From contig DASWNX010000030.1 in the NCBI GenBank assembly GCA_036399055.1, positions 124,001 to 188,000 on the forward strand: a DNA stretch of 64,000 bases, given 5' to 3'. Numbering within the stretch: the first letter of the stretch is position 1; each line of letters opens with the position of its first letter. Positions 1-8,645 of the stretch are shown here, piece after piece. Source of the stretch: Jatrophihabitans sp. Lineage in GTDB: Bacteria > Actinomycetota > Actinomycetes > Mycobacteriales > Jatrophihabitantaceae. A program made the position numbers and the translations under genes. The notes beneath the pieces were generated by a model. It saw only the letters and a program-made list of their open reading frames with translations, was not told the DNA's origin and did no database searches.

Positions 1-1179
1 CGCCTGCTGGGCGCGCAGGTGGTCATCCATCCGCCACGCCGAGCCGATCAGCATCCGGCGGACCACCGGCGCGGTGATGTTGGCGACCGTGCTCAGGTAG
101 ATGGGGACGACGAGCAGCCAGGCCAGCATCAGGCGGTTGAGCCGGGGCCTGCTCCAGATGCCGAGCCGGGCGCCGCCGTCGACCATCGCCAGCACCAGCA
201 CCAGCCAGGGCAGGGCGTTGTAGTGAAAGTGGGTGGTCCACAGGTGATCGCGGGAGTTGAAGAACCGCTGGGCCAGCAGCGGCGCGGCGATCAGGCTGTA
301 ACGCGAGCGCAGTGGCAGCAGCGCCAGCGGCAGGAAGAAATAGGCCAGCGTCTGGGCTTTGACAGCTGGGGTGAACAGCAGCTCCAGGGTGCGCACCGGG
401 TGGATGACGATGTTGAGCAGCGCGTGCGGTAGGTCCTCCCCGAGGGCGTCGAAGGTCCAGTAGGCGAACTGCCCGGTCGGGGCGAAGGCCGGGATGATCA
501 CCGAGGTCACCAGCAGGTAGCCGGCCGCGCCTGCCCCGATGAGCAGGTAGCCAGTGCGTCGCGGTCGCTGCAGCGCCCGCAGCAGCCCGAGCATCACCAG
601 CACCGCGCCCATGTCCTCGCGCACCAGCAGCAACAGCCCGGCCGAGATCAGCAGCGTGCGGTCATTCCGGCGGTCCAGGGCGTCGATGGCCACCGCCAGG
701 ATCGGCACCCCCCAGGCGACCTCGTGAAAATCGAAGTCGACCATCGCCTGGATCGCCCAGCCGAAGGAGTAGGCCACCGCGACGACCAGCGCCCCGCCCC
801 GCGACATCCGGCGCAAGGCGAAGGAGTAGACCACCGGAACCGAGGCGGCGATCAGCGCCACCTGCAGCAGCAGCAGGACGTTCGGGCTGTCCCAGATCCA
901 GTACAGCGGCGCGGCCAGGGCGATGATCGGGTGGAAGTGGTCGGCCAGGATGTTGTAGTCGGCGCCCTTGAGCGGCACCTCTGGCGCCTGGAAGCGGGCG
1001 TAGTCGCGCACCGCCTGGTCGAAGATCCCCAGGTCATAGCCGGCGGTCAGGTACGTGGCCTGCCGGGTCAGCGCGTATCCGCTGTAGGCCACGAACAGCA
1101 CTGCGGTCAGCAGCGTGACCGGCCAGTGCGTGGCCAGCCGGGATCGCGCCGACCGGGCCGCCTCAGCGAGTGAGGTCAC
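1..1179 (-). CDS. DUF2079 family integral membrane protein (3' end beyond window)
   Basis: The reading frame is open from position 1179 to the window edge, so the C-terminus is missing; 393 codons are visible. The product is a polytopic membrane protein with many hydrophobic segments. It resembles DUF2079, a family often grouped with GT-C type glycosyltransferases. Supporting features are an early TAGYDLGIFDQAV stretch, an ADHFHP motif and a later HFHYNALPWL stretch. The GTG start at 1179-1177 sits in a GTGA overlap with the stop of the upstream GT87-like gene, which indicates translational coupling. The pair may act together on lipid-linked sugars or cell envelope glycans, but that is inference; no substrate can be read from the sequence. 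Confidence 0.8.
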   Translation of the reverse strand, partial: MTSLAEAARSARSRLATHWPVTLLTAVLFVAYSGYALTRQATYLTAGYDLGIFDQAVRDYARFQAPEVPLKGADYNILADHFHPIIALAAPLYWIWDSPNVLLLLQVALIAASVPVVYSFALRRMSRGGALVVAVAYSFGWAIQAMVDFDFHEVAWGVPILAVAIDALDRRNDRTLLISAGLLLLVREDMGAVLVMLGLLRALQRPRRTGYLLIGAGAAGYLLVTSVIIPAFAPTGQFAYWTFDALGEDLPHALLNIVIHPVRTLELLFTPAVKAQTLAYFFLPLALLPLRSRYSLIAAPLLAQRFFNSRDHLWTTHFHYNALPWLVLVLAMVDGGARLGIWSRPRLNRLMLAWLLVVPIYLSTVANITAPVVRRMLIGSAWRMDDHLRAQQA

Positions 1180-2444
1180 CGCCGCCGCCGGGTCTGCGTC
1201 CACACCTGGCGCACCGCGTACCAGGTCAGCCACAGCAGCAGCAGGTTGCGCAGCGCCAGGTCCAGTGTCACCAGCCACATATTCGAATGGGTCTTGAGCA
1301 GCGCGTTGTAGCCGACCGGAAAGACCAGCTGGGTGGCCACCGCGGTGACCAGCAGCACCCGGGCGAAGGTGCGCACCGCCGGGTTGGCCGGCGACCGGAC
1401 AGCCAGCGCGGCCGCCGGCCCGCCCAGCCACAGCAGGTACTGCGGGCTCAGGGTCTTGTTGGTGACCGTGACGATCAGCGTGGTCGCCAGGAAGATCCAG
1501 CCCAGCGTCTCAGCCGAGGGCGCCGCGGCCGAGAGCGCCCGCCACCAGAGCGTCATCAGCAACAGCCCGCCCAGCACCGTCAGCACGTTGGTCAGCTGGC
1601 TGGCCAGGTGCACGCCGGGGCCGAAGATCTCGAAGGCCTTGTACGGCGACAGCCGCACGTCCCAGGTGCCGACCGGGTCCACCATCCTGGCCAGCATCAG
1701 GGGGGTGGCGGCGACCGACTCGATCTGCAGGCCGCGAGCGGACTGCCAGCGCAGCGGCGACAGGGTCCGGCTGAGGCCGCCGAGCGCCAGGGCCAGGCCG
1801 CCGATCAGCACCGCCGTGCCGAAGAAGCCGGCCAGCACCTGCCGCCGGTCTCCTCGCCGGATCAGGAAGGTCGGCAGCATCACCACCGGCCACAGCTTCA
1901 GGGCGGCGCCGAACGCGGTCAGCGCGCCGGCCACCGCGGGCCGGCGGATCGCGGCCAGCACCGCGCCGCCGGCCAGCACGGCGGGCACCAGGTCGAAGCG
2001 GAAGTAGGCCAGCGGCCCGATCGCCGGAACGAACCACAGCCACAGGTTGGTCGCGTCACCGCGCCGCCGGCCGTCACCGCGCCACAGGAAACCGGTGAAC
2101 ACCGCGTCCACGGCCAGCATGGACAGCGCGAACAGGATGCTGAAGGCGACCTGATTGAGAAATCCCAGCAGGAACTGGGGAAGGATCACCAGGAACACCG
2201 GCAGCGGGTACTCCTGCAGGGTGTCGCGCAGGCCACCGCCCTGGAAAAGCTGGTGCAGGCTGCGCGCGTAGTACTTCACGTCGCCGGTGACGTCGCTCTC
2301 GTGCCCGAACACCAGGATCGCCATCGTCATCGCGCGCGAGAGCATCCACCGCATCGCGATCGCGCGCCGACCCTGCGCGACGATGGCCTCGGGCAGCTCG
2401 AGCTGGCGTAGCGGCCGGCGCCGGACCACGCTGGAACTGGTCAT
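1176..2444 (-). CDS. GT87/DUF2029-type polyprenyl-phosphate-dependent mannosyltransferase-like membrane protein
   Basis: A 422-residue protein with about ten hydrophobic segments. It has the GT-C layout of the GT87 (DUF2029) family, which in actinobacteria transfers mannose from polyprenyl-phosphate donors to phosphatidylinositol mannosides or related glycolipids. Recognisable features are an RFDLVPAVLA stretch near residue 147, a following LKLWPVVMLPTFL segment and a late NKTLSPQYLLWLGGP segment, all typical of the family. The ATG at 2444 is preceded by an AGAGGGG ribosome-binding site about seven bases upstream. The stop overlaps the GTG of the DUF2079 gene by four bases, so both are probably translated together. 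The family assignment is fairly secure; the exact acceptor is unknown. Confidence 0.8.
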   Translation of the reverse strand: MTSSSVVRRRPLRQLELPEAIVAQGRRAIAMRWMLSRAMTMAILVFGHESDVTGDVKYYARSLHQLFQGGGLRDTLQEYPLPVFLVILPQFLLGFLNQVAFSILFALSMLAVDAVFTGFLWRGDGRRRGDATNLWLWFVPAIGPLAYFRFDLVPAVLAGGAVLAAIRRPAVAGALTAFGAALKLWPVVMLPTFLIRRGDRRQVLAGFFGTAVLIGGLALALGGLSRTLSPLRWQSARGLQIESVAATPLMLARMVDPVGTWDVRLSPYKAFEIFGPGVHLASQLTNVLTVLGGLLLMTLWWRALSAAAPSAETLGWIFLATTLIVTVTNKTLSPQYLLWLGGPAAALAVRSPANPAVRTFARVLLVTAVATQLVFPVGYNALLKTHSNMWLVTLDLALRNLLLLWLTWYAVRQVWTQTRRRR

Positions 2445-2526
2445 CGCCTGGCCCCTCTGTGTCGTGCTCGGCAGGTGTCACCGGCTGCTGCCTTGGCAGT
2501 ATCGCCGATGCAGCTGAGTGCGACTC

Positions 2527-3558
2527 TCAGGCGTTCGGGTTGTACGGGCCGACCTCGACCCCTCGGTCCCTGAGCCAGGCGGCTGGATCGAGGTGGACGC
2601 CGGTGGGGCTGCCTCTGGTGATCTCGAAATGCAGGTGCGGGCCGGTGGAGTGGCCGTTGGACCCGATGTCGGCGATGTGATGGCCGGCCCGGACGTGCTG
2701 GCCTACCGTGACGTAGACCTGGTACATGTGGCCGTAGATGCTGTAGTCACCGTTGGAGTGCCTGATCGCCACCCACATCCCGTAGCCGGCAGCCGGGCCG
2801 GCTTCGGCCACCACGCCGTCGCCCACCGCCACGATCGGTGAGCCGTTCGGGCCGGCCAGGTCGATGCCGTTGTGCATCCTGCCCCAGCGCATGCAGAAAC
2901 AGGAGGACTGCCCGCCGGCGCTGGGCCGCACCCAACGGCTGATGGCGGGCTTGACGGGTTTGGGAGCGGGCTTCACCACGGCGGCCCGGCGTGCCGGGGC
3001 TTTGGAAGCGGCGCTGCCTGCCCTCGGCAGCGTCCGGGCGGAGCGGGAGACCCGGCTGTCGGCGGCCAGCCTGGCCGCGGTCGCCGTGGTGGCGTCAGAG
3101 GCCTCGGGGACGCTGGTGTCGGGCACGCTCGCGGCGGCCAGGGCGCCACCGACGCCGAGGGCCCCGCCGGCGGCCAGGATGCTGTGGTCGGTCTCGGAGC
3201 TGGCCGCCTGGGCGGCCTGCGTTGCGGTGGGCCCGGGGCTCAGCATGTGCGGGAGGTTGGCGCCGCTCCACACCGCGAGCACTGCCACCGCGGCCGGCAC
3301 TGCCGGAGAGCGCCGCCACAGAGGCGCCCGGTCAGGCGGCGTCTGGCGGGTGAGCCCGGCCTGGTGGTGGGCGGGGCGGTGATGGGCGGCGCGGTGGGGG
3401 ACCGTGCGGGCGAGCGCGGAGCCGCCCAGGCCGGTGCGCAGCAGGCGGGCCACGGGCTGGCGCGGCGTCACCTGCCGGGCATGCCGCGGACCGGTCCTGA
3501 CTGGTGGTTCTGCGGAGGTCAGCGGTGCGGTCGAGCGGGGCGCGCTGTGCCGTCCCAC
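2527..3558 (-). CDS. M23 family metallopeptidase (peptidoglycan endopeptidase)
   Basis: A 343-residue protein predicted to cut peptidoglycan peptide cross-links outside the membrane. It has a long basic N-terminal region, one hydrophobic segment at about residues 85-102 that anchors or exports it, an Ala/Pro-rich linker, and a C-terminal LytM/M23 domain. Zinc ligands are visible in HNGIDLAG (HxxxD) and GPHLHFEI (HxH), so the domain looks catalytically competent. I chose the GTG at 3558 because GGGAGA lies six bases upstream. A more distal GTG at 3603 has no ribosome-binding site. The gene corresponds in position to Rv0950c, the M23 gene beside sucCD in M. tuberculosis, although a lipase and a B12 protein intervene here. 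Confidence 0.88.
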   Translation of the reverse strand: MGRHSAPRSTAPLTSAEPPVRTGPRHARQVTPRQPVARLLRTGLGGSALARTVPHRAAHHRPAHHQAGLTRQTPPDRAPLWRRSPAVPAAVAVLAVWSGANLPHMLSPGPTATQAAQAASSETDHSILAAGGALGVGGALAAASVPDTSVPEASDATTATAARLAADSRVSRSARTLPRAGSAASKAPARRAAVVKPAPKPVKPAISRWVRPSAGGQSSCFCMRWGRMHNGIDLAGPNGSPIVAVGDGVVAEAGPAAGYGMWVAIRHSNGDYSIYGHMYQVYVTVGQHVRAGHHIADIGSNGHSTGPHLHFEITRGSPTGVHLDPAAWLRDRGVEVGPYNPNA

Positions 3559-3564
3559 TGAGCT

Positions 3565-3570
3565 TCTCCC
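3565..3570 (-). promoter_or_regulatory. Ribosome-binding site of the M23 peptidase gene
   Basis: GGGAGA on the minus strand, six bases before the GTG at 3558. It decides the start of the M23 gene against the upstream in-frame GTG at 3603. Confidence 0.6.
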
Positions 3571-3708
3571 GCGCCTTTCAGTCGTTCTGCCTAGTGTGCG
3601 CACGAATGCGCATACGCATATGTCATCCCACAGTCGAAGTGGTGTGCACGCGACGTGATGTTAAGGGGATGCGAACGACCGTAACCTACCGCTCCTGCCC
3701 CTAGCAAC

Positions 3709-4590
3709 TCAGCCGGCAGGCACCGGCGAGCCGTCCGCGGGTTGGGGCGCCCGCTCGGGCGCCAACCCTGCCTCGGTGGTCAGGGCGGCTGCCACGGCGT
3801 GCGCCACCGTGCTGTTCACCAACAGCGACAGGTGCCCCACCCCGTGCACCTGCAGCGCGGTGACGAGCAGATCCGGGTGCTCCAGCCGGGCGCTGCGGTT
3901 GGGCACCACCACCTCGTCCCGGTCGGAGTAGATCGCCACGAACCTGGTGCTGCAGCGTGCCGGGCCGGCGAGCTCACGCATCAGCTCGCTGTTGGGCCGC
4001 AGCTGCCGGCCGACCAGCAGGGGGGCGATCCGCGCCAGCTGGCTGCCGGCGTGCGGCGAGCCGAGGGTGACCAGGGTGCTGACCCGGGCGTCACCAGCCA
4101 GGCATTGCACGTAGTAACGGGCGATGATGCCGCCGAGGGAGTGCCCGACCAGGAACACCTGCTCATAGCCGGACTGCTGGCAGACCCGCTCCACGTGCCG
4201 GGCCAGGTCCGCGGCCGCCTTGCGGACATCGGAGGTCAGCGGCGAGTAGTTGACGGTGACGATCCTGCCGAACCCGCGCCTGCGCAGGGTCCGCCGCAAG
4301 ATGGTGAAGGCCGAGCGGTTGTCGCCGATGCCGTGCACCAGCAGCACCGGACGCCCGGAGGCGGTGATGTCGGCCAGGATCAGGCCCCGGGTGAGCGGCG
4401 ACAGGGTGTCGATCCGGTAGCGGGAGTCCTCCATCGCGGCCTGCTCGGCCAGCAGCCCCACTGGGTAGGTCAGCGCGTGCGCGGCCATCCAGACCAGCTC
4501 CTGGCCGGCGGCCAACGCGCCGTTGGCCAGGGTCACCGGAGTCCGCCGGAGCAGCGCAGGGCTCCGCGACACCCAACCCCGGACCGACAT
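3709..4590 (-). CDS. Alpha/beta hydrolase, triacylglycerol lipase/esterase-like
   Basis: A 293-residue alpha/beta hydrolase. The oxyanion region LLVHGIGDN lies near residue 85, and the nucleophile elbow GHSLGG near residue 150 carries the catalytic serine. An acidic residue in YSDRDEVV and a histidine in VGHLSL complete a plausible Ser-Asp-His triad. The IARYYVQ stretch after the elbow is typical of lipase class 2 and secreted triacylglycerol lipases. The N-terminus has a weak hydrophobic stretch (about residues 18-45) but no clear cleavage site, so location is uncertain. The ATG at 4590 is preferred because AGGA lies nine bases upstream; earlier TTG (4641) and ATG (4596) codons are in frame but worse placed. 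Substrate unknown. Confidence 0.8.
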   Translation of the reverse strand: MSVRGWVSRSPALLRRTPVTLANGALAAGQELVWMAAHALTYPVGLLAEQAAMEDSRYRIDTLSPLTRGLILADITASGRPVLLVHGIGDNRSAFTILRRTLRRRGFGRIVTVNYSPLTSDVRKAAADLARHVERVCQQSGYEQVFLVGHSLGGIIARYYVQCLAGDARVSTLVTLGSPHAGSQLARIAPLLVGRQLRPNSELMRELAGPARCSTRFVAIYSDRDEVVVPNRSARLEHPDLLVTALQVHGVGHLSLLVNSTVAHAVAAALTTEAGLAPERAPQPADGSPVPAG

Positions 4591-4896
4591 CGGCATAATC
4601 CTGCTCTGGAGGCAACCCGCTCTGAAAAAGACCGCTCTCAAGGCACACTGAGTACTGGTTGTTAACGAGTCTTACACAACGTTCGAGTCGTCGCGATGAG
4701 AGTTGCGAGAAGAAATGTCCGGCGTGGCGCTGGCCGTGCGGTGGTGGGCATACCCTCCGTAAGGGTTGGCCGCGGGAAGCCACGCTCAGAAGAGGGGCGC
4801 GCGAGAAAGAGCGCGCGCGAAGAGGTCGCACGGAAGAACGCGAAGAGGTCGTAAGAAGAAGCGGTGCAGGGGCGCGGACGAGATCAGGAGTGGGAC
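4591..4896. other. Divergent intergenic region with purine-rich leader and 13-bp direct repeats
   Basis: This 306-base gap separates the minus-strand lipase from the plus-strand B12-binding gene and must hold both promoters. The left part is comparatively AT-rich (GTTGTTAACGAG near 4659). The right part, about 4785-4870, is strongly purine-rich on the plus strand and contains CGCGAAGAGGTCG twice (4816-4828 and 4839-4851, 23-base period). I saw no cobalamin riboswitch consensus and no convincing small ORF. Confidence 0.5.
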
Positions 4897-5301
4897 ATGG
4901 GTGAGCGGATCCGGGTAGTCGTGGCCAAGCCAGGCCTGGACGGACACGACCGAGGCGCCAAAGTGGTGGCCCGGGCGTTGCGCGACGCCGGTATGGAGGT
5001 CATTTACACCGGTCTGCACCAGACGCCGGAGCAGATCGTGGAGACGGTGATCCAGGAAGACGCCGACTGCGTCGGGTTGTCGGTGCTCTCCGGCGCGCAC
5101 ATGACGCTGTTCCGCCGGCTGACCGAGCTGCTGGCCGAGCGCGAGGTCACCGACGTAGTGGTCTTCGGCGGCGGCATCATCCCCGAAGCCGACCTGCCCG
5201 AGCTGGACCGGCTCGGGGTGGCGAAGGTGTTCACTCCGGGCGCGACCATGGAGGAGATCGTCAACTGGGTCCGCGAGAACGTCGGCGCCGGCGTCGGGTA
5301 G
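4897..5301 (+). CDS. Stand-alone cobalamin (B12)-binding domain protein, mutase small-subunit type
   Basis: A 134-residue protein that is only a Rossmann-like B12-binding domain. The base-off/His-on signature is present: DGHDRG (DxHxxG, lower axial histidine) near residue 18, SVLSGAH near residue 60, and the glycine-rich FGGGIIP near residue 90. It matches the small subunit of isobutyryl-CoA-type mutases and the C-terminal domain of methylmalonyl-CoA mutases. It cannot catalyse a rearrangement alone and needs a substrate-binding TIM-barrel partner, which is not in this window. The ATG at 4897 follows AGGAG at good spacing; an ATG 33 bases upstream lacks support. Placement just upstream of sucCD suggests a link to succinyl-CoA formation, which is inference. 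Confidence 0.85.
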   Translation: MGERIRVVVAKPGLDGHDRGAKVVARALRDAGMEVIYTGLHQTPEQIVETVIQEDADCVGLSVLSGAHMTLFRRLTELLAEREVTDVVVFGGGIIPEADLPELDRLGVAKVFTPGATMEEIVNWVRENVGAGVG

Positions 5302-5407
5302 TTGGCGAAGATCACGTCCGCGACGTTAGGGGCGCTCCGGCTGACGGTCTAGCCTGGCTAAGGCGCCGGAACCGGGCCCGCACGTCGAAGAGGACGGAAA
5401 AGATCTC

Positions 5408-6589
5408 GTGGATCTGTTCGAGTACCAGGCGAAGCAGCTGTTCGCCGCGCACGGTGTGCCGGTCGGTCTGGGTGAGACCGCTGACACCCCTGAGCAGGCC
5501 CGTGAGGTAGCCGAGCGAATCGGCGGCGTGGTGGTGGTCAAGGCCCAGGTCAAGACCGGTGGCCGCGGCAAGGCCGGCGGCGTGAAGCTGGCCAAGACCC
5601 CGGATGAGGCCGAAGAGGCTGCCCGGGCGATTCTCGGCATGGACATCAAGGGCCACACCGTGCACCGGGTGCTGATCGACCCCGGCGCGCAGATCGAAGC
5701 CGAGTACTACTTCTCCTTCCTGCTCGACCGGTCCAACCGCACCTTCCTGGCGATGGCCTCGGCCGAGGGCGGCATGGACATCGAGGAGCTGGCCGTCGAG
5801 CGGCCCGAGGCGCTGGCCCGGGTGCCGATCGACGCGATGGTCGGAGTCGACCAGGCCAAGGCCACCGAGATCCTGACCCAGGCGAACTTTCCGGCCGAGG
5901 TGATCGATTCCACCGCCGACACCGTGGTGAAGCTCTGGCAGACCTTCGTGGCCCGGGACGCGACGCTGGTGGAGATCAACCCGTTGGCCCTGGTGAAGGC
6001 TGCCTCTGGCGAGCGCGAGGTGGTGGCGCTGGACGGCAAGGTCTCCCTCGACGAGAACGCCGACTTCAGGCAGGCCGGCAACGCCGACCTCGAGGACGTC
6101 ACGGCCGCCGACCCGCTGGAGGCCAAGGCCAAGGAGAAGGGCCTCAACTACGTCAAGCTCGACGGCGAGGTCGGCATCATCGGCAACGGCGCCGGCCTGG
6201 TGATGTCCACCCTGGACGTGGTGGCCTATGCGGGCGAGTCGCACGGCGGCGTCAAGCCCGCCAACTTCCTCGACATCGGCGGCGGCGCGTCGGCCGAGGT
6301 GATGGCCAACGGGCTGGAGATCATCCTGGGCGACCAGGCGGTCCGGTCGGTGTTCGTCAACGTCTTCGGCGGCATCACCTCCTGCGACGCGGTCGCCAAC
6401 GGCATCGTGGCGGCGCTGGGCATGCTGGGCGGCTCGGCGACCAAGCCGCTGGTCGTCCGGCTGGACGGCAACAACGTGGAGGAGGGCCGGCGGATCCTGG
6501 CCCAGGCCGCCCACCCGCTGGTCACGCTGGCAGACACCATGGACGACGGCGCTGACAAGGCCGCCCAGCTCGCACACAGTGCCAAGTAG
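5408..6589 (+). CDS. sucC: Succinyl-CoA synthetase (ADP-forming) beta subunit
   Basis: A 393-residue ATP-grasp protein, the beta subunit of the TCA-cycle enzyme that interconverts succinyl-CoA and succinate with formation of ATP or GTP. The N-terminus [12 protein letters not shown] is the family signature. [17 protein letters not shown] near residue 45 forms the nucleotide-binding part. The C-terminal flavodoxin-like half carries FLDIGGGAS and [11 protein letters not shown], which bind the alpha-subunit phosphohistidine. Length matches the family. The start is GTG at 5408, with GGAAAA about eight bases upstream. sucD follows after 13 bases with its own ribosome-binding site, so the two form an operon. 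Cytoplasmic alpha2beta2 or alpha-beta complex with SucD. Confidence 0.98.
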   Translation: MDLFEYQAKQLFAAHGVPVGLGETADTPEQAREVAERIGGVVVVKAQVKTGGRGKAGGVKLAKTPDEAEEAARAILGMDIKGHTVHRVLIDPGAQIEAEYYFSFLLDRSNRTFLAMASAEGGMDIEELAVERPEALARVPIDAMVGVDQAKATEILTQANFPAEVIDSTADTVVKLWQTFVARDATLVEINPLALVKAASGEREVVALDGKVSLDENADFRQAGNADLEDVTAADPLEAKAKEKGLNYVKLDGEVGIIGNGAGLVMSTLDVVAYAGESHGGVKPANFLDIGGGASAEVMANGLEIILGDQAVRSVFVNVFGGITSCDAVANGIVAALGMLGGSATKPLVVRLDGNNVEEGRRILAQAAHPLVTLADTMDDGADKAAQLAHSAK

Positions 6590-6602
6590 AGGAGCCTGAG
6601 TC

Positions 6603-7487
6603 ATGGCCATCTTTCTCACCGCGGATTCCAAGGTCATCGTCCAGGGCATGACCGGCTCGGAGGGGATGAAGCACACCCGCCGGATGCTCGCCTCGGGCAC
6701 CGACATCGTCGGCGGGGTGAACCCCCGCAAGGCCGGCTCGACCGTGGACGTCGACGGCGCCGACGTGCCGGTGTTCGGCTCGGTCGCCGACGCGATGGCC
6801 AAGACCGGCGCCGACGTCACGGTGCTGTTCGTGCCTCCGGCCTTCACCAAGGACGCCATCATCGAGGCCATCGACGCGGGCATCGGCCTGTGCGTGGTGA
6901 TCACCGAGGGCGTGCCGGTGCACGATTCCACCTCGGCGTGGGCCTACAACGTCAGCAAGGGTCAGAAGACCCGGATCATCGGCCCGAACTGCCCGGGCCT
7001 GATCAGCCCCGGCAAGTCCAACGCCGGCATCATCCCCGCCAACATCACCGGTCCGGGACGGATCGGCCTGGTGTCCAAGTCCGGCACGCTGACCTACCAG
7101 ATGATGTTCGAGCTGCGCGACATCGGCTTCTCCTCGGCGGTCGGCATCGGTGGCGACCCGGTGATCGGCACCACCCACATCGACTGCCTGCAGGCGTTCC
7201 AGGACGACCCCGACACCGAAGCCATCGTGATGATCGGCGAGATCGGCGGCGACGCCGAGGAGCGGGCGGCCGCCTACATCTCCGAGCACATCACCAAGCC
7301 GGTGGTGGGCTACGTCGCCGGCTTCACCGCGCCCGAGGGCAAGACGATGGGCCACGCCGGAGCGATCGTCTCCGGTTCGTCGGGCACCGCTCTTGCCAAG
7401 AAGGACGCGCTGGAAGCAGCCGGCGTCCGGGTCGGCAAGACCCCGAGCGAGGCCGCGCGGCTGATGCGGGAGCTGCTCGGCTCCTGA
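6603..7487 (+). CDS. sucD: Succinyl-CoA synthetase alpha subunit
   Basis: A 294-residue CoA-binding subunit of succinyl-CoA synthetase. The N-terminal Rossmann-type CoA-binding domain includes VQGMTGSEG and the GGVNPRKAG loop. The catalytic histidine, phosphorylated during turnover, is in [14 protein letters not shown] near residue 247. IGPNCPGLI and GIGGDPVIG are also diagnostic. Length matches the family. The ATG at 6603 has GAGGAG eight bases upstream. It is co-transcribed with sucC. In M. tuberculosis the same pair (Rv0951-Rv0952) lies beside homologues of the next four plus-strand genes here. Confidence 0.98.
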   Translation: MAIFLTADSKVIVQGMTGSEGMKHTRRMLASGTDIVGGVNPRKAGSTVDVDGADVPVFGSVADAMAKTGADVTVLFVPPAFTKDAIIEAIDAGIGLCVVITEGVPVHDSTSAWAYNVSKGQKTRIIGPNCPGLISPGKSNAGIIPANITGPGRIGLVSKSGTLTYQMMFELRDIGFSSAVGIGGDPVIGTTHIDCLQAFQDDPDTEAIVMIGEIGGDAEERAAAYISEHITKPVVGYVAGFTAPEGKTMGHAGAIVSGSSGTALAKKDALEAAGVRVGKTPSEAARLMRELLGS

Positions 7488-7528
7488 GCCGACGCCAGAG
7501 CTCCCGGCCGCCGCGGCGCGTCATCGCC

Positions 7529-7534
7529 TAGATT
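7529..7534 (+). promoter_or_regulatory. -10 box of a predicted leaderless promoter for the DUF5336 gene
   Basis: TAGATT, a TANNNT box, ends six bases before the ATG at 7541. There is no usable Shine-Dalgarno, so transcription probably begins at or next to the start codon. Confidence 0.45.
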
Positions 7535-7540
7535 CAGGAC

Positions 7541-8515
7541 ATGAACTCCCTCGATCAGCTCGCCGCCGGCGCCCTGGTGCGGGCCCGGCCCTGGGACGTG
7601 GTGGGCGCGGCGCTCGGCGCCCCGATGGTGCTCTGGGGGTTTCTGAGCTGGTTTGGGACCGTCGGTGACTCTGCCGGCGGGCTGTCGGGCTTCTACTGCG
7701 GCGCCGGTGCGGCAGGTATCGCCCTGGTGCTGGCAGCCAGCGCCTTGAGCGTGAACCAGATGCTGGCGGGCCGGGCGCACCAGCCGGAGACGCCGCCGGT
7801 GGCCGCGATGCTGGCCGGCGCCGCCGCGATCATCGTGCTCGGCGGCATCATCGCCAAACCTGACAGCGCCACAGTTCAGGCAGGTGCGGTGGCAGGCCTG
7901 TTGACCGCGGCCGCTCAGGGGGTCGCGCTGGTGTTCGGTTGGGTGCGCGGCAGCGGCAAGTCGGTGCGCGCCGATCGGGTGCGGGCCCTGCAGGCCCAGC
8001 AGGCGGCCGCGGACTACGTGGCAGCCGGTCAGGCGAACCCGGGCTACGGCCAGCCGGTGTACGCCCAACCCGGTTACGGCCAGCCCGGTTATGGGCAGCT
8101 GCCGTATGGGCAACCGGCTTACGGCCAGCCCGCTTACGGCCAACCGGCTTATGGGCAGCCGGCCTATGGGCAGCCGGCCTACGGGCAACCCGGTTACGGC
8201 CGGCCGGGTTATGGCCAACCCAGCTACGGTCGCGCCGGGTATGCCCAGCCGGCGCCCGGCCAACCCGCATACGGTCCGCCGACGCCCTACGGTCAGCCCG
8301 GATGGGGCCAGCCGCCCTCGGGTCAGCCGCAGCAGAGTCCGCAGCAGGGTCAGCCGCAGCAGGGCCAGCCGGGTCAGCCGCAGTCGGGTCCGCAAGGTCG
8401 GCCGGGCCAGCCGCAGCAGGGCCAGCCGGGTCAGCCGCAGCCGGGCCAGTGGGGCCAGCAGCCCGGTCAGCCACCGTCAGATCAATCAGGGCAGTGGCCG
8501 CAGTCACCACGGTGA
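7541..8515 (+). CDS. DUF5336 membrane protein with Tyr-Gly-Gln-Pro repeat tail (Rv0954-like)
   Basis: A 324-residue protein in two parts. Residues 1 to about 135 contain four hydrophobic segments, as in the DUF5336 family (mycobacterial 34-kDa antigen, Rv0954). From about residue 160 to the end the chain is low-complexity: first repeats of the type PxYGQ, tyrosine spaced every five to eight residues, then Gln/Pro/Gly-rich sequence. The tail is expected to be disordered and on one side of the membrane. Position between sucD and DUF6350 matches M. tuberculosis, where the neighbours have been linked to cell division. The ATG at 7541 has a TAGATT box six bases upstream. Function is not established from sequence. 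Confidence 0.8.
   Translation: MNSLDQLAAGALVRARPWDVVGAALGAPMVLWGFLSWFGTVGDSAGGLSGFYCGAGAAGIALVLAASALSVNQMLAGRAHQPETPPVAAMLAGAAAIIVLGGIIAKPDSATVQAGAVAGLLTAAAQGVALVFGWVRGSGKSVRADRVRALQAQQAAADYVAAGQANPGYGQPVYAQPGYGQPGYGQLPYGQPAYGQPAYGQPAYGQPAYGQPAYGQPGYGRPGYGQPSYGRAGYAQPAPGQPAYGPPTPYGQPGWGQPPSGQPQQSPQQGQPQQGQPGQPQSGPQGRPGQPQQGQPGQPQPGQWGQQPGQPPSDQSGQWPQSPR
8040..8300 (+). repeat. In-frame degenerate repeats encoding PxYGQ units
   Basis: About fifteen degenerate 15- to 24-base units of the type CCG-GCN-TAY-GGN-CAR inside the DUF5336 gene. Codon choice varies between copies (TAC/TAT, GGC/GGG, CAG/CAA), so the array looks old or under protein-level selection rather than freshly amplified. Confidence 0.7.
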
Positions 8516-8645
8516 CCGCGTGCCGTTAGCCGTGGCCCGCAGCTGCAGTCACCGTGCAGTCAGTTCCAGCCGGCTGGACGGGCGATAGTCGCCACACCCG
8601 GCGCGCCTGGTCTGACATCGGGACCCGCTTTGCGAGCCTGCAGGG

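Noticed and set aside
3604..3708. Short palindromes (ATGCGCAT, GTGCGCAC) upstream of the M23 gene as operators
   Set aside because: Eight-base palindromes are expected by chance in GC-rich DNA; no second site or known consensus supports them.
4591..4896. Possible cobalamin riboswitch before the B12-binding gene
   Set aside because: No B12 box (GCCACTG-type) and none of the conserved core around it could be found.
5312..6931. Minus-strand frame of about 540 codons opposite sucC
   Set aside because: Composition is that of an antisense shadow and sucC is unequivocal.
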